The translations under genes and the position numbers were made by a program. DNA of 58,170 bases from Cryobacterium sinapicolor (lineage in GTDB: Bacteria; Actinomycetota; Actinomycetes; Actinomycetales; Microbacteriaceae), in contig NZ_SOGQ01000092.1 of NCBI RefSeq assembly GCF_004403465.1, forward strand, positions 1-58,170, in the 5' to 3' direction. Every line of letters begins with the position of its first letter. Position 1 is the first letter of the stretch. The notes beneath the pieces were generated by a model that searched no databases, was not told the origin of the DNA, and was given only the letters and a program-made list of their open reading frames with translations. Positions 49,347 through 57,608 of this stretch are shown piece by piece.

Positions 49347-50704
49347 TCGAAATCACAATGCCCCGTCTCTCCGACACGATGGAGGAAGGCGCGATCGCGA
49401 TCTGGCACAAGCAGCCCGGTGACCGGGTCGAGGTCGGTGACCTGCTCGTCGAGATCGAGACCGACAAGGCCACGATGGAATACGAGGCCTACGAGGCCGG
49501 AACGCTGTCCGAGCAGCTCGTGCCCGAGGGGAAACTGGTCTCCATCGGCGTTCCCATCGCGCTCCTGGACGACGGCGAGCCGAGCGCCGCGCCGGCGGCG
49601 GCGGCGACGCCGGCCGACGCTGCTGACGCACCTGCTGCTGCCGCGAGCCCGGCTGCCGCCCCGGCGGCCGAGGCTACCTCCGCGAGCCCGGCACCGGTGG
49701 CCGATCCGGCACCGGCATCGTCTCCGGCCGCCGAAAATGTCGTCGAGACTAACGCCGGGATTAACGCCGGAACCGGTGAGCGTCTCTTCGCCTCACCGCT
49801 GGTGCGCAAGCTCGCACGGGAAAACCACCTCGACCTGAGCCAGGTGCGCGGCACGGGACCCGGCGGGCGCATCATCCGCTCGGATACCGACGCCCTGCTC
49901 TCGCAGGCGACCGCACCCGACTCCGCCGCCGCGCCCAGCGTGCCCGTGGCCTCTCCCGTCGCCACGCCGGCTGCCGTGGCATCACCGGACACCGTCGACA
50001 AGCGCGCATCCGAGGCTGTCCCACTGAGTAACATGCGCCGCATCATCGCGCGGCGGCTGGGTGAGAGCGCCCGCACCGTCCCGCACTTCTTCGTCACCGG
50101 AGCGGCGGATGCCGAGAACCTGGTGCAGCTGCGCACCGAGTTGAACGCGCAGCTCGTTCTGGCCGGTCGGCCGAAGGTGAGCATCAACGACCTGCTGATT
50201 CGGGCGAGCGCGCTCGCCCTGCGCGAGCACCCCGAGGTCAACGCGTCCTACATCGACGATTCGAGCGGCGAGATGTTGGTGCACCACCGGGTCAACATCG
50301 GTGTGGCCGTCGCCTCGGGCCACGGCCTCGTTGTTCCCGTGATCGAGGACGCGGACCAGAAGACGGTCAGCCGGCTCGGCACGGAGGCCAAGCACCTCGT
50401 CGGCCTGGCCAATGCCAAGAAGCTCACAGCCGGTCAGATGTCGGGCGGCACGTTCACCATCAGCAACCTCGGCATGTTCGGGGTGGAGCAGTTCACCGCG
50501 ATCATCAACCCGCCCGAAGGGGCGATCCTGGCCGTCGGCGGCACCGCGCGCGAGGCGGTCGTGGTCGGGGACGAGATCGTCGCCCGTCACCGGATGCGCT
50601 ACACCCTGTCCGCCGACCACCGGATCATCGACGGCGCCGTGGCTGCGCGGTTCCTGCAGACGCTGACCCGTCTGATCGAGAACCCGTGGACGATCATCGC
50701 CTGA
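49343..50704 (+). CDS. pdhC: 2-oxoacid dehydrogenase E2 (dihydrolipoamide acyltransferase)
   Basis: A 453-residue E2 core protein. One lipoyl domain (1-78) has the lipoylated Lys42 in IETDKATMEYEA. An Ala/Pro-rich linker follows, then an E3-binding domain (about 150-187; SPLVRKLARENHLDLSQVRG), a second flexible linker, and the catalytic domain with DHRIIDGA near the end (His426, Asp430). It transfers the acyl group to CoA. Having one lipoyl domain and split E1 genes, this is the acetoin/branched-chain-style complex rather than the AceE type. It is the last gene of the operon, with a palindrome 44 bp after its stop. Confidence 0.95.
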   Translation: MIEITMPRLSDTMEEGAIAIWHKQPGDRVEVGDLLVEIETDKATMEYEAYEAGTLSEQLVPEGKLVSIGVPIALLDDGEPSAAPAAAATPADAADAPAAAASPAAAPAAEATSASPAPVADPAPASSPAAENVVETNAGINAGTGERLFASPLVRKLARENHLDLSQVRGTGPGGRIIRSDTDALLSQATAPDSAAAPSVPVASPVATPAAVASPDTVDKRASEAVPLSNMRRIIARRLGESARTVPHFFVTGAADAENLVQLRTELNAQLVLAGRPKVSINDLLIRASALALREHPEVNASYIDDSSGEMLVHHRVNIGVAVASGHGLVVPVIEDADQKTVSRLGTEAKHLVGLANAKKLTAGQMSGGTFTISNLGMFGVEQFTAIINPPEGAILAVGGTAREAVVVGDEIVARHRMRYTLSADHRIIDGAVAARFLQTLTRLIENPWTIIA

Positions 50705-50747
50705 TCACCCGGCACGCCTGATCTCGGCGAGGGGAGTCGGTCTCGCG

Positions 50748-50792
50748 AGGGTGCCCGTTCCGGTCGAGAGTGACCTGAGGAACGGGCACCCT
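50748..50792. terminator. Family C palindrome, copy 3; candidate pdhC/purQ bidirectional terminator
   Basis: AGGGTGCCCGTTCC (50748-50761) pairs perfectly with its complement at 50779-50792. The loop begins with the family C core GGTCGAGAGTG, whose own partner arm is missing here. It lies exactly in the 105-bp convergent gap between pdhC and purQ. Confidence 0.75.
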
Positions 50793-50809
50793 GCGGTGAG
50801 CGGATGCTG

Positions 50810-51508
50810 CTACGCGCTGACCAGCATCCGTTCGATCACGGAGGTGAAGAAGGTGATCCCGTCGGTGCCGCTGCGCATGGCGTCGTCGGTGTCGGGGCCG
50901 AAGCCGGGCTCGACCGCGTGCTCGGGGTGCGGCATCAGGCCGACGACGTTACCGCGCGCATTGCTGATGCCGGCAATGTCGTTGAGGGAACCGTTCGGGT
51001 TCATGCCGACGTAGCGCACGACCACGCGGCCCTCACCCTCGAGGCGCTCGAGCGTGTCGGCGGAGGCGATGAAGCCGCCCTCGCCGTTCTTGAGCGGGAT
51101 GGTGATCTCCTGGCCGGCCGCGAAACCGCCGGTCCAGTCGGTGAGGGCGTTCTCGACGCGCAACCCCTGGTCGCGACAGATGAACGAGCCGTGGTCGTTG
51201 CGGATCAGGCCACCCTCGAGAAGGTGCGCCTCGGTCAGCATCTGGAAACCGTTGCAGATGCCGAGCACGGGCATGCCACCGTTCGCAGCGCTGATGACCT
51301 CGGCCATGATCGGCGAGAGGCTCGCGATGGCGCCGCAGCGCAGGTAGTCGCCGTAGCTGAACCCGCCGGGCAGCACGAGCGCGTCGACGTCGTGCAGGTC
51401 GTGCTCACCGTGCCAGAGGGCGACAGGCTCGGCGCCGGCCAGACGGATGGCGCGCGCGGCGTCGCGATCGTCGAGCGAACCGGGGAACGTGACGACGCCG
51501 ATGCGCAT
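50810..51508 (-). CDS. purQ: Phosphoribosylformylglycinamidine synthase subunit PurQ
   Basis: Class I glutamine amidotransferase subunit that releases ammonia from glutamine for PurL. The 232-residue protein has the nucleophile Cys85 in [11 protein letters not shown] and the His/Glu pair in [11 protein letters not shown], plus [16 protein letters not shown]. Its first base overlaps the last base of purS. It ends before pdhC in convergent orientation, whereas purL, its usual next gene, is 7.6 kb further on. Confidence 0.98.
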   Translation of the reverse strand: MRIGVVTFPGSLDDRDAARAIRLAGAEPVALWHGEHDLHDVDALVLPGGFSYGDYLRCGAIASLSPIMAEVISAANGGMPVLGICNGFQMLTEAHLLEGGLIRNDHGSFICRDQGLRVENALTDWTGGFAAGQEITIPLKNGEGGFIASADTLERLEGEGRVVVRYVGMNPNGSLNDIAGISNARGNVVGLMPHPEHAVEPGFGPDTDDAMRSGTDGITFFTSVIERMLVSA

Positions 51509-51777
51509 CAGTGCGTCTCTCCGGCCGGTGCCTCGAGCACGTGGATGCCGACGACATCCTCGATCACGGAGTTGGAGAGCACGGTGTCGGCGAGTTCCTG
51601 CACCTCGGCGAGCACGGCGTCATCGACGTGGCCGTCGACGGTGATCTCGAACCGCTTGCCCAGGCGAACGCTGGTGAACCGGGTCTTGCCGAGGCGACCC
51701 AGGGCGCCGGCGACGGCCTTCCCCTGCGGGTCGAGCAGCTCGGCCTTGGGCATAACTTCTACGACGATTGTTGGCAT
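51508..51777 (-). CDS. purS: Phosphoribosylformylglycinamidine synthase subunit PurS
   Basis: An 89-residue small subunit that bridges PurL and PurQ and helps channel ammonia. The sequence [20 protein letters not shown] and the later [13 protein letters not shown] are family hallmarks. ATG at 51777 follows GGAGTGAGC. It is 39 bp downstream of kynU on the same strand and overlaps purQ by one base. Confidence 0.97.
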   Translation of the reverse strand: MPTIVVEVMPKAELLDPQGKAVAGALGRLGKTRFTSVRLGKRFEITVDGHVDDAVLAEVQELADTVLSNSVIEDVVGIHVLEAPAGETH

Positions 51778-51816
51778 AGCTCACTCCGGAGACGTCGGGG
51801 GGTGGATGCCACGATT

Positions 51817-53241
51817 CTACAGGCCGACCCCCGGGGCCCCGAGCGCACCGGCGGCACCGGCGCCCAGGCCGCTACCGAGACCCGTGCCGTTGCCGCCCGC
51901 GAGCCCGCTCTGCCCGAGCAGCACGCCGCGCAGCACGTCCCGGATCGCGGCGACCCCCTCGAAGGTCTCCACGAAGCTCGTGCTCAGCGGGGAGAGGCCG
52001 ATGCGCAGGGCGTCGGGCGTGCGGAAGTCGGGGATCACGTCGTGCTCCCACAGGATCTGCGTCACCTGCAGCATGGCGGGATGGTTCACGGTCAGGTGAC
52101 CGCCGCGGTGCGTGGGCTCCCGAGGCGACGATACGGTCACGCCCATCGGCGCGAGCCAGGCGTCCACGAGGGTCAGCGCGAATTCGGTCAGCGCCACTGA
52201 CTTGGCTCGCAACGAGTCGATGCCGGCCTCCTCGATCATCGCGATCGAATCCTGCATGGCCAGCATCCCGACGATCGGCGGGGTTCCGCTCATGAAACGA
52301 CGAATGCCGTCGGCCGGCACATACCCCGGGCCCATCGTGAAGACATCCTTCGTTCCCATCCAGCCTTGAATCGGCTGGGTGAGCACGTCCTGCAGGTCGC
52401 GGCGCACATAGGCGAACGCGGGGGCGCCGGGGCCGCCGTTCAGGTATTTGTAGGAGCAGCCGACGGCCAGGTCCACGTCGCACAGGTCGAGCTCGACCAC
52501 CACGGAGCCGACCGAGTGGCTGAGGTCCCAGAGCACGAGGCCGCCCGCGGCGTGCACCACCGTGGTGATCGCGCGCATGTCGGCGAGGAACCCGGAGCGG
52601 TAGGCAACGTGACTGAGCAGCACGAGCGCGGTCTGCGGGCCCACGGCCTGCCGCACCTGCTCCACGGTGACGCCGCTCGCGGGGTCGGAGTGGATCCAGC
52701 GGAGCGTCATGCCTCGTTCGGCCGCGACGCCCTCGAGCAGGTAGCGGTCGGTGGGGAAGTTGTCGGTGTCGAGCACGATCTCGGTGCGCATCGGTTCCGT
52801 GTCGACTCGGAGGTAGTCGACTGCCGCCCGCGCCAGCTTGTAGAGCAGCACGGTGGTGGAGTCGCCGACGAAGACCTGGCCGGGTCCGGCTCCGAGGGCG
52901 GCGCGGCCGATGTCGTCGCCGATCTTCAGCGGCAGGTCCATCCAGGCCTCGTCCCAGCCGCGGATCAGCCGGGTGCCCCAGTCATGGGTGAGGAACTCGG
53001 TGATGCGGGCCACGCTGGCACGGAGGGGGCGGCCGAGGGAGTTGCCATCGAGGTAGGCGACGGGGTTCGGGGTATGCCCCGCCGCGCCGGTCGCTCCGGC
53101 GGCCGCGGTGGCGGGATCGATGCCGACGAACTGCCGCCGGTAGTGCCCGAGTCCGTCGATGCGGTCCATCCGGCGGGCGAAGGCGAGGTGGGCATCCTGG
53201 CTGCCGTTGCCGGCGGGGCTGATGTCGGTGCTGGGGGTCAT
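51817..53241 (-). CDS. kynU: Kynureninase
   Basis: PLP-dependent enzyme that cleaves kynurenine to anthranilate and alanine, the third step of tryptophan breakdown. The 474-residue protein has YLDGNSLGRPL, DSTTVLLYKLARAAV, VLWDLSHSVG, the PLP lysine in AVGCSYKYLNGGPGAPAF, and RIGLSPLSTSFVETFEGV. The last about 35 residues are Gly/Ala/Leu-rich and look like an added low-complexity tail. ATG at 53241 follows GAGGA. It is third after kynA and an amidohydrolase gene in the same direction, 198 bp after the latter. Confidence 0.95.
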   Translation of the reverse strand: MTPSTDISPAGNGSQDAHLAFARRMDRIDGLGHYRRQFVGIDPATAAAGATGAAGHTPNPVAYLDGNSLGRPLRASVARITEFLTHDWGTRLIRGWDEAWMDLPLKIGDDIGRAALGAGPGQVFVGDSTTVLLYKLARAAVDYLRVDTEPMRTEIVLDTDNFPTDRYLLEGVAAERGMTLRWIHSDPASGVTVEQVRQAVGPQTALVLLSHVAYRSGFLADMRAITTVVHAAGGLVLWDLSHSVGSVVVELDLCDVDLAVGCSYKYLNGGPGAPAFAYVRRDLQDVLTQPIQGWMGTKDVFTMGPGYVPADGIRRFMSGTPPIVGMLAMQDSIAMIEEAGIDSLRAKSVALTEFALTLVDAWLAPMGVTVSSPREPTHRGGHLTVNHPAMLQVTQILWEHDVIPDFRTPDALRIGLSPLSTSFVETFEGVAAIRDVLRGVLLGQSGLAGGNGTGLGSGLGAGAAGALGAPGVGL

Positions 53242-53439
53242 CTGGATTCCTCGAGGTCGAACGGATGATGGGCAGCGCTCTCGCAGCGATGCGCGCTTCC
53301 CGGGGAGTCGCCGACACCGTGCCGCGCTGGAAGTATCCCACCCGCGCGGGGGGCGGCGCGAGTGCGGCCGGGTGCGCGGCTCGGTGTGCGGTCTGCGGTG
53401 CGGTCGCCGGCGCGGCAGCGGATGCGCGCCGTGGTGCGG

Positions 53440-54348
53440 TCAGGCATGCGGTGGGGCGAGGTCGGTCGGGCTGACCGCGCGGGCGGTGCAGAGCCAGCCG
53501 CTGAACGCGGACGGGTCGACCGGGCGCTCGCCGCGCAACACGGTGACCAGTCGCCCGCCGACACCCGCCGGGCCGCGCAGCACGGTCCGGAAGCCCCCAA
53601 GGTGCTCCATGGTCAGGCTCCCCAGCACGTCGTCGCGGCTCAGCCCGGCGCCGAGCAGCGCATCGATCTCCCGTCGGTTCAGCCCCACCGGCAACGGGCC
53701 GTTGCCGAGGTCGGTGCCATAGAGCACCTGCCCGCCGGCGCGGTGGAAGCGGCGCAGATTCTCGACCGCGCGATCGAAGTCATCGGTCGGCTCGCCCCAG
53801 CCGTGGATGTCCAGGGTGCTGATCCACGCCATCCGCCCGGCCATAGCCGCGATCAGCTCGTCGTCGAGCCGCTCGCTGAACGGCGTGTGCGCCAGGGCGT
53901 CCACCCCGGCTTCGAACGCGCGGAGCGCCTGGCCGGCCCCTTCGGCGTGGGCGAGCACCGGGGCCCCGCGGTCGTGGGCGTGCCGGGTGATGGCAGCGAG
54001 CACCTCGGGTGGCAGTACCGGGCCGGCGTCGCCGTTCAGCGTCACCTTGATCACGGATGCCCCGAGCTCCAGCTGGTCATCGACGGCTGCCGCGGCATCC
54101 GTGGCCTGGGCCACGAAGCGCACGCTCCCGGCCGGGGCCCAGGACCGTTCGCTCGGGTAGCCGCCCGGCGCGGCGAGGAACGCTCCCGCGAACACGGCTG
54201 CCGGCTGCGCTGCACCCGGGGAGCCCTGCGGCGTCCATCCACCGAGGTCGAGCACGCGCGCAATCCCGCCCGCGGTGAGCGGCGCCGGGTCGATCAGCGC
54301 GAAGTGCACATGCGCGTCGAGGAAGCCCGGCAGCACGGTGTCACTCAC
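53440..54348 (-). CDS. Amidohydrolase-superfamily protein in the kynurenine operon (candidate formamidase)
   Basis: A 302-residue metal-dependent hydrolase. It starts directly at the first metal motif (GFLDAHVHF) and continues with ASVIKVTLNGD (possible carboxylated Lys), VLAHAEGAG, ALAHTPFSE and LYGTDLGNGP, so all ligand positions of the amidohydrolase barrel appear present while the usual N-terminal small domain is missing. It begins 10 bases after the kynA stop, between tryptophan dioxygenase and kynureninase. The enzyme needed at that point hydrolyses N-formylkynurenine, and no KynB-type gene is seen. A detoxifying or unrelated amidase is the alternative. Confidence 0.8.
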   Translation of the reverse strand: MSDTVLPGFLDAHVHFALIDPAPLTAGGIARVLDLGGWTPQGSPGAAQPAAVFAGAFLAAPGGYPSERSWAPAGSVRFVAQATDAAAAVDDQLELGASVIKVTLNGDAGPVLPPEVLAAITRHAHDRGAPVLAHAEGAGQALRAFEAGVDALAHTPFSERLDDELIAAMAGRMAWISTLDIHGWGEPTDDFDRAVENLRRFHRAGGQVLYGTDLGNGPLPVGLNRREIDALLGAGLSRDDVLGSLTMEHLGGFRTVLRGPAGVGGRLVTVLRGERPVDPSAFSGWLCTARAVSPTDLAPPHA

Positions 54349-54358
54349 CGGTCTGGTC

Positions 54359-55213
54359 TCAGGTTCCGAGTTCGGTGCGCACGGCGAACAGCTCGGGGAA
54401 GAAGGTCAGCTCGAGCGCCTTCTGCAGGAAGGCCGCGCCGCTCGATCCGCCTGTGCCGGACTTCATGCCGATGATGCGCTGCACGGTCTTGAGGTGCCGG
54501 AACCGCCAGAGCTGGAAGTTGTCCTCCAGGTCGACGAGCTCCTCGCAGGCCTCGTAGGCACCCCAGTGCTCGCCCGCGTTCTCGTAGATCCCGCGGAAGG
54601 TGGCCACGAGTTCCGGGTGCAGCACCCACGCCTCGGTCACGTCGCGCCCCCGCACGGATGCCGGAATCGCGAACCCCTGCCGGTGCAGGTAGCGCAGGAA
54701 CTCGTCGTAGATGCTGGGGGCTTCGAGCATCTCGGAGAGGAGCGCGTGGGCATCCGCGTCGCTCTCGAACACGCTCAGCATGCGCCGGTTCTTGTTGCCG
54801 AGCGCGAATTCAACGGCCCGGTACTGGTACGACTGGAAGCCGGAGGAGCTGCCCAGGAAGTGCCGGAATTCGGCGTATTCGCTGGGCGTGAGCGTGGCCA
54901 GAACCGACCACTGCTCGGTCAGGGTGCGCTGGATGTGCTTGACCCGGGCGATGCATTTGAGAGCCGGGGCGATCTGGTCCTGGCGCAGGAACGCGGTTGC
55001 GGCGCGCAGCTCGTGCAGCACGAGCTTGAGCCAGAGCTCGGTGGTCTGGTGCTGGATGATGAACAGAAGCTCGTCGTGGTGCTCGGGCGCGCTGACCGGT
55101 TTCTGGGCGCTGAGCAGGGTGTCGAGATCGAGGTAGGAGCCATAGCTCATCCGCTCCCGGAAGTCCGTCACGATCTCGGGATCGAACTCGCGAGTGTTGT
55201 ACTCGACCGACAT
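54359..55213 (-). CDS. kynA: Tryptophan 2,3-dioxygenase
   Basis: Heme enzyme that oxidises L-tryptophan to N-formylkynurenine, the first step of the kynurenine pathway. The 284-residue protein shows [52 protein letters not shown] and, near the C-terminus, [19 protein letters not shown], with the proximal heme His and the substrate-binding GTGGSSG loop. ATG at 55213 follows CGGAGCACC; a longer in-frame extension upstream is shadow coding. It is first in the operon and divergent from a TetR gene. Confidence 0.97.
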   Translation of the reverse strand: MSVEYNTREFDPEIVTDFRERMSYGSYLDLDTLLSAQKPVSAPEHHDELLFIIQHQTTELWLKLVLHELRAATAFLRQDQIAPALKCIARVKHIQRTLTEQWSVLATLTPSEYAEFRHFLGSSSGFQSYQYRAVEFALGNKNRRMLSVFESDADAHALLSEMLEAPSIYDEFLRYLHRQGFAIPASVRGRDVTEAWVLHPELVATFRGIYENAGEHWGAYEACEELVDLEDNFQLWRFRHLKTVQRIIGMKSGTGGSSGAAFLQKALELTFFPELFAVRTELGT

Positions 55214-55292
55214 GGTGCTCCGTTTCGTTCGGGTGCTGACTGCATTCTGCGGGACAGCCCGGCCCGGCGCAACCGGTGACACCCGCCCGGGG

Positions 55293-55316
55293 GTCGTGGA
55301 GGTTAGCCTCCGCGAC
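55293..55316. promoter_or_regulatory. Dyad between kynA and its divergent tetR (candidate operator)
   Basis: GTCGTGGAGG and CCTCCGCGAC form a 10-bp dyad with one mismatch and a 4-base TTAG spacer. It overlaps the position of the -35 box of the tetR promoter, so one bound repressor could control both directions. Confidence 0.6.
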
Positions 55317-55332
55317 GCCAAGGTTCGGGTCC

Positions 55333-55338
55333 TAGAAT
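55333..55338 (+). promoter_or_regulatory. Candidate -10 box of a leaderless tetR transcript
   Basis: TAGAAT is followed by seven bases and the ATG at 55346. No Shine-Dalgarno sequence is present beyond a weak AGGG. Confidence 0.5.
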
Positions 55339-55345
55339 CAGGGTC

Positions 55346-56086
55346 ATGACTTCGTCCGAATCGACCCCGCAGGACGGGGCGCAGCCCAGACGGCGTGACG
55401 CCCGGCAGAACCGTGAGCGTCTCCTCGTCGAGGCGCGGGCGCTGATCGCCGTGCACGGTGTCGACGCCTCGCTGGAGGAGATCGCCCGCCGCGCTGACGT
55501 GGGCGTTGCCACTTTGTACCGCAACTTCCCCACCCGTGACGACCTCGTCCGAGCCCTGCACGACATTTCCCTCGCCGAGCTTTCCTCGGTGCGCGACGAG
55601 ATCGCCGCCGCCCCCACCGCCTGGGACGGCATCGTCGTCTACACCGAACGCGTTGCCGAATGGTTGGTCGCGGACCCGTCCCTGCCGCCTATCCTCAAAC
55701 GCATGGAGACGATCGACCCGGCGCGCGGCAAGGTCGCCTCGTTCAAGACGATGCTGTCGGGCCTCGTGACGCAGGCCAAGCGCGACGGCGACCTCCGAAC
55801 GGATGTCGACACGGTCGACCTCGCGGTCCTCGTCACCATGGTGGGCTCGCTCGGCACCCTCGGCGGCGGTTACACCGGCCAGTGGCGGCGCCAGCTGTCG
55901 ATCGTTCTCGACGGACTGCGGACCATCGACCGGGACCGACCCAAGCTGCCGGGACGCCCGCTCGGCGCCAAGGAGTACCAGGCGGCGGTGCACGGCCTCA
56001 GCCGCCGCGCCACCCGGGCGGCCTCCCGTGGTGCCGGAGCCGCCCCCGGAACCGGCTCCGGCACCGGCTCCGCCGCGGACGCGTAG
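55346..56086 (+). CDS. TetR family regulator divergent from the kynurenine operon
   Basis: A 246-residue TetR protein. The N-terminal DNA-binding domain ([20 protein letters not shown] then [20 protein letters not shown]; residues about 22-70) resembles the SbtR/PsrA-like actinobacterial type. The C-terminal domain (about 85-200) contains [20 protein letters not shown] and [18 protein letters not shown]. Its position opposite kynA makes it the likely repressor, sensing a kynurenine intermediate. The last about 20 residues ([18 protein letters not shown]) are encoded by the first unit of a tandem repeat that continues beyond the stop codon. Confidence 0.9.
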   Translation: MTSSESTPQDGAQPRRRDARQNRERLLVEARALIAVHGVDASLEEIARRADVGVATLYRNFPTRDDLVRALHDISLAELSSVRDEIAAAPTAWDGIVVYTERVAEWLVADPSLPPILKRMETIDPARGKVASFKTMLSGLVTQAKRDGDLRTDVDTVDLAVLVTMVGSLGTLGGGYTGQWRRQLSIVLDGLRTIDRDRPKLPGRPLGAKEYQAAVHGLSRRATRAASRGAGAAPGTGSGTGSAADA

Positions 56087-56196
56087 CCGGCGCCGCCCCC
56101 GGAACCGCCTCCGGCGCGGACGCGTAGCCGGCGCCGCCCCCGGAACCGGAACCGGAACCGGAACCGGAACCGGCTCCGCCGCGGACGCGTAGCCGA
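56039..56196. repeat. Three tandem copies of the tetR 3' end, each with its stop codon
   Basis: Units beginning GCCGCCCCCGGAACC start at 56039, 56092 and 56133, and each ends GCGGACGCGTAGCCG. The third is expanded by a GGAACC array (about 56141-56172). Stops fall at 56084, 56125 and 56190 in different frames, so a one- or two-base slip upstream would just move termination to the next copy. The 364-bp convergent gap from 56087 to 56450 otherwise holds two palindromes. Confidence 0.85.
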
Positions 56197-56215
56197 AGCC
56201 TCGGCGTGGTTCTGC

Positions 56216-56249
56216 GTCGAGTTCACGTGGTGCGCCGGTCGAACTCGAC
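56216..56249. terminator. Short palindrome in the convergent gap
   Basis: GTCGAGTTC and GAACTCGAC are a perfect 9-bp dyad with a 16-base spacer, located between the convergent tetR and VOC genes. It is a candidate terminator. Confidence 0.45.
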
Positions 56250-56323
56250 CGGATGTGTCGACCTCGGCGCCGGTCGCGGTGACGCGTGAGGGCAGCCTCG
56301 GCTGCCGAGAGTCGCCACTTCTA

Positions 56324-56374
56324 CCGAGAGTCGCCGCCCCAGTGGGTCGCCTCGGCGCAAACGGCGACACTCGG
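56324..56374. repeat. Dyad CCGAGAGTCGCCG in the convergent gap
   Basis: CCGAGAGTCGCCG (56324-56336) pairs with CGGCGACACTCGG (56362-56374) with one mismatch. A direct repeat of the left arm lies 18 bases upstream (CCGAGAGTCGCC at 56305), so alternative hairpins are possible. Confidence 0.5.
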
Positions 56375-56450
56375 CGGATTCGCGGGCCGCGGGACGGGCG
56401 GGCGGACGGGTGGGCGCGGGCCGCGGGACGGGCGGGCGCGGGCCGCCGGG

Positions 56451-57320
56451 CTACTTCGTACGCACCACGATCTGGTTGCCCCACGGGTCGTCGAAGCCGA
56501 GGGTCTGCCCGTCGTGGCGGGTCTGCACGCCGAAGTGGGACATCCGTTCGTTCAGGGCACCGATGTCGTCCGTGCCCGGCAGAATGATGTCGACCTCGCC
56601 GAGCCCGAGTGCCAGGCGGCGCTTACCGGCGCCGGCGCTGTTCCAGGTGTTCATCGCCATGTGGTGGTGGTAACCGCCGGCCGAGACGAACAGGGCCTGG
56701 CCGCCGAGATTCGCGGTGGCCTCGAAGCCGAGGCGGTCCACGTAGAACTCGCGGGCCGTGCCCACATCGCCGACGGACAGGTGCACGTGCCCGACGATGG
56801 CGTTTCCCGTCGACGGATGCGCCTGGCCGTCCCGGGTCAGATGCTCGCCGATGAAGGTGTTCGGGTCGAGGCGGAGGGTGGCCATCTCGACCTGGCCGTG
56901 GTTCCAACTCCACTCGGTGCGGTCGCGGTCCCAGTAGAGCTCGATGCCGTTGCCCTCCGGGTCGGTGAAGTAGAAGGCCTGGCTGACCAGGTGATCGGCG
57001 CTGCCGGTGAACGATCCCGGATGCGTCGTGCCCACCGAGTAGACGGACGCGGCGAGCTGCGCCTGAGTGTCGAAGAGGATGGCGGTGTGGAACAGCCCGC
57101 TGGAGCGGGGCTCGGCGGCGGTCAGCTCCGGGGCGTGCTGCAGGATGACGATCGGCACGGTTCCGCGTCCGAGCACGGCGACCGGGCCCTCGTGGCTCTG
57201 CAACTCGAGGGTCACCGCGTCGCGGTAATACGTGATCATGGCGTCGAGGTCACCCACGCGCAGGGTCACCGCGCCCATACCGGTGGACGCGGGCAGCAGG
57301 TCGTTCGCGGATCGATTCAC
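56451..57320 (-). CDS. VOC family protein, two-domain extradiol dioxygenase-like (CatE-type)
   Basis: A 289-residue vicinal-oxygen-chelate protein with two betaalphabetabetabeta modules (about 13-125 and 155-288). Possible metal ligands are His in GLFHTAILF, His in VGHVHLSVGD, and Glu in GNGIELYWDRD. It is similar in length and motifs to CatE-type catechol 2,3-dioxygenase-like proteins, but ring-cleavage activity is not assured. The GTG start at 57320 lies close to a 29-bp tandem array that fills its upstream region. A second, single-module VOC gene lies upstream on the same strand. Confidence 0.85.
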   Translation of the reverse strand: MNRSANDLLPASTGMGAVTLRVGDLDAMITYYRDAVTLELQSHEGPVAVLGRGTVPIVILQHAPELTAAEPRSSGLFHTAILFDTQAQLAASVYSVGTTHPGSFTGSADHLVSQAFYFTDPEGNGIELYWDRDRTEWSWNHGQVEMATLRLDPNTFIGEHLTRDGQAHPSTGNAIVGHVHLSVGDVGTAREFYVDRLGFEATANLGGQALFVSAGGYHHHMAMNTWNSAGAGKRRLALGLGEVDIILPGTDDIGALNERMSHFGVQTRHDGQTLGFDDPWGNQIVVRTK

Positions 57321-57347
57321 ACTGGCGTCAACGGATGACCCGGGCCC

Positions 57348-57434
57348 GGTATTCCGGGTGTCGCGCGCCCGGTCCGGGTATTCCGGGTGTCGCGCGCCCG
57401 GTCCGGGTATTCCGGGTGTCGCGCGCCCGGTCCG
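57348..57434. repeat. Three perfect tandem copies of a 29-bp unit upstream of a VOC gene
   Basis: The unit starts GGTATTCCGGGTGTCGCG and ends CGCCCGGTCCG; three exact copies run head to tail from 57348. They start 27 bases upstream of the VOC start codon and so lie in its promoter or leader. They end three bases before a 102-bp palindromic element. Confidence 0.92.
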
Positions 57435-57436
57435 GG

Positions 57437-57538
57437 GGCTAACTCAGGAGATATGCTGGTCCGGTCGCGCTCGGGACCCATCCGCCGCGGAAACAGTACG
57501 CTTGGTGATGCCGGCGGCCGGGATCTCCTGAGTTAGCC
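57437..57538. repeat. 102-bp palindromic element, single copy
   Basis: GGCTAACTCAGGAGAT and its exact complement (57523-57538) form 16-bp perfect ends. A smaller TGGTCC/GGGACCCA stem lies inside. Like the 83-bp family it is intergenic, with no coding potential and no visible target duplication. No second copy is in the window. Confidence 0.8.
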
Positions 57539-57608
57539 ACGGGAGTCGGCCGGAGAAGCGCGGCGGGAGACGGTTCGAGCTCGGAACCCGGTCGGCCCCG
57601 GGGGCCCG

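Noticed and set aside
57348..57434. Possible CRISPR array
   Set aside because: The 29-bp units are directly adjacent with no spacers, and there are no cas genes in the window.
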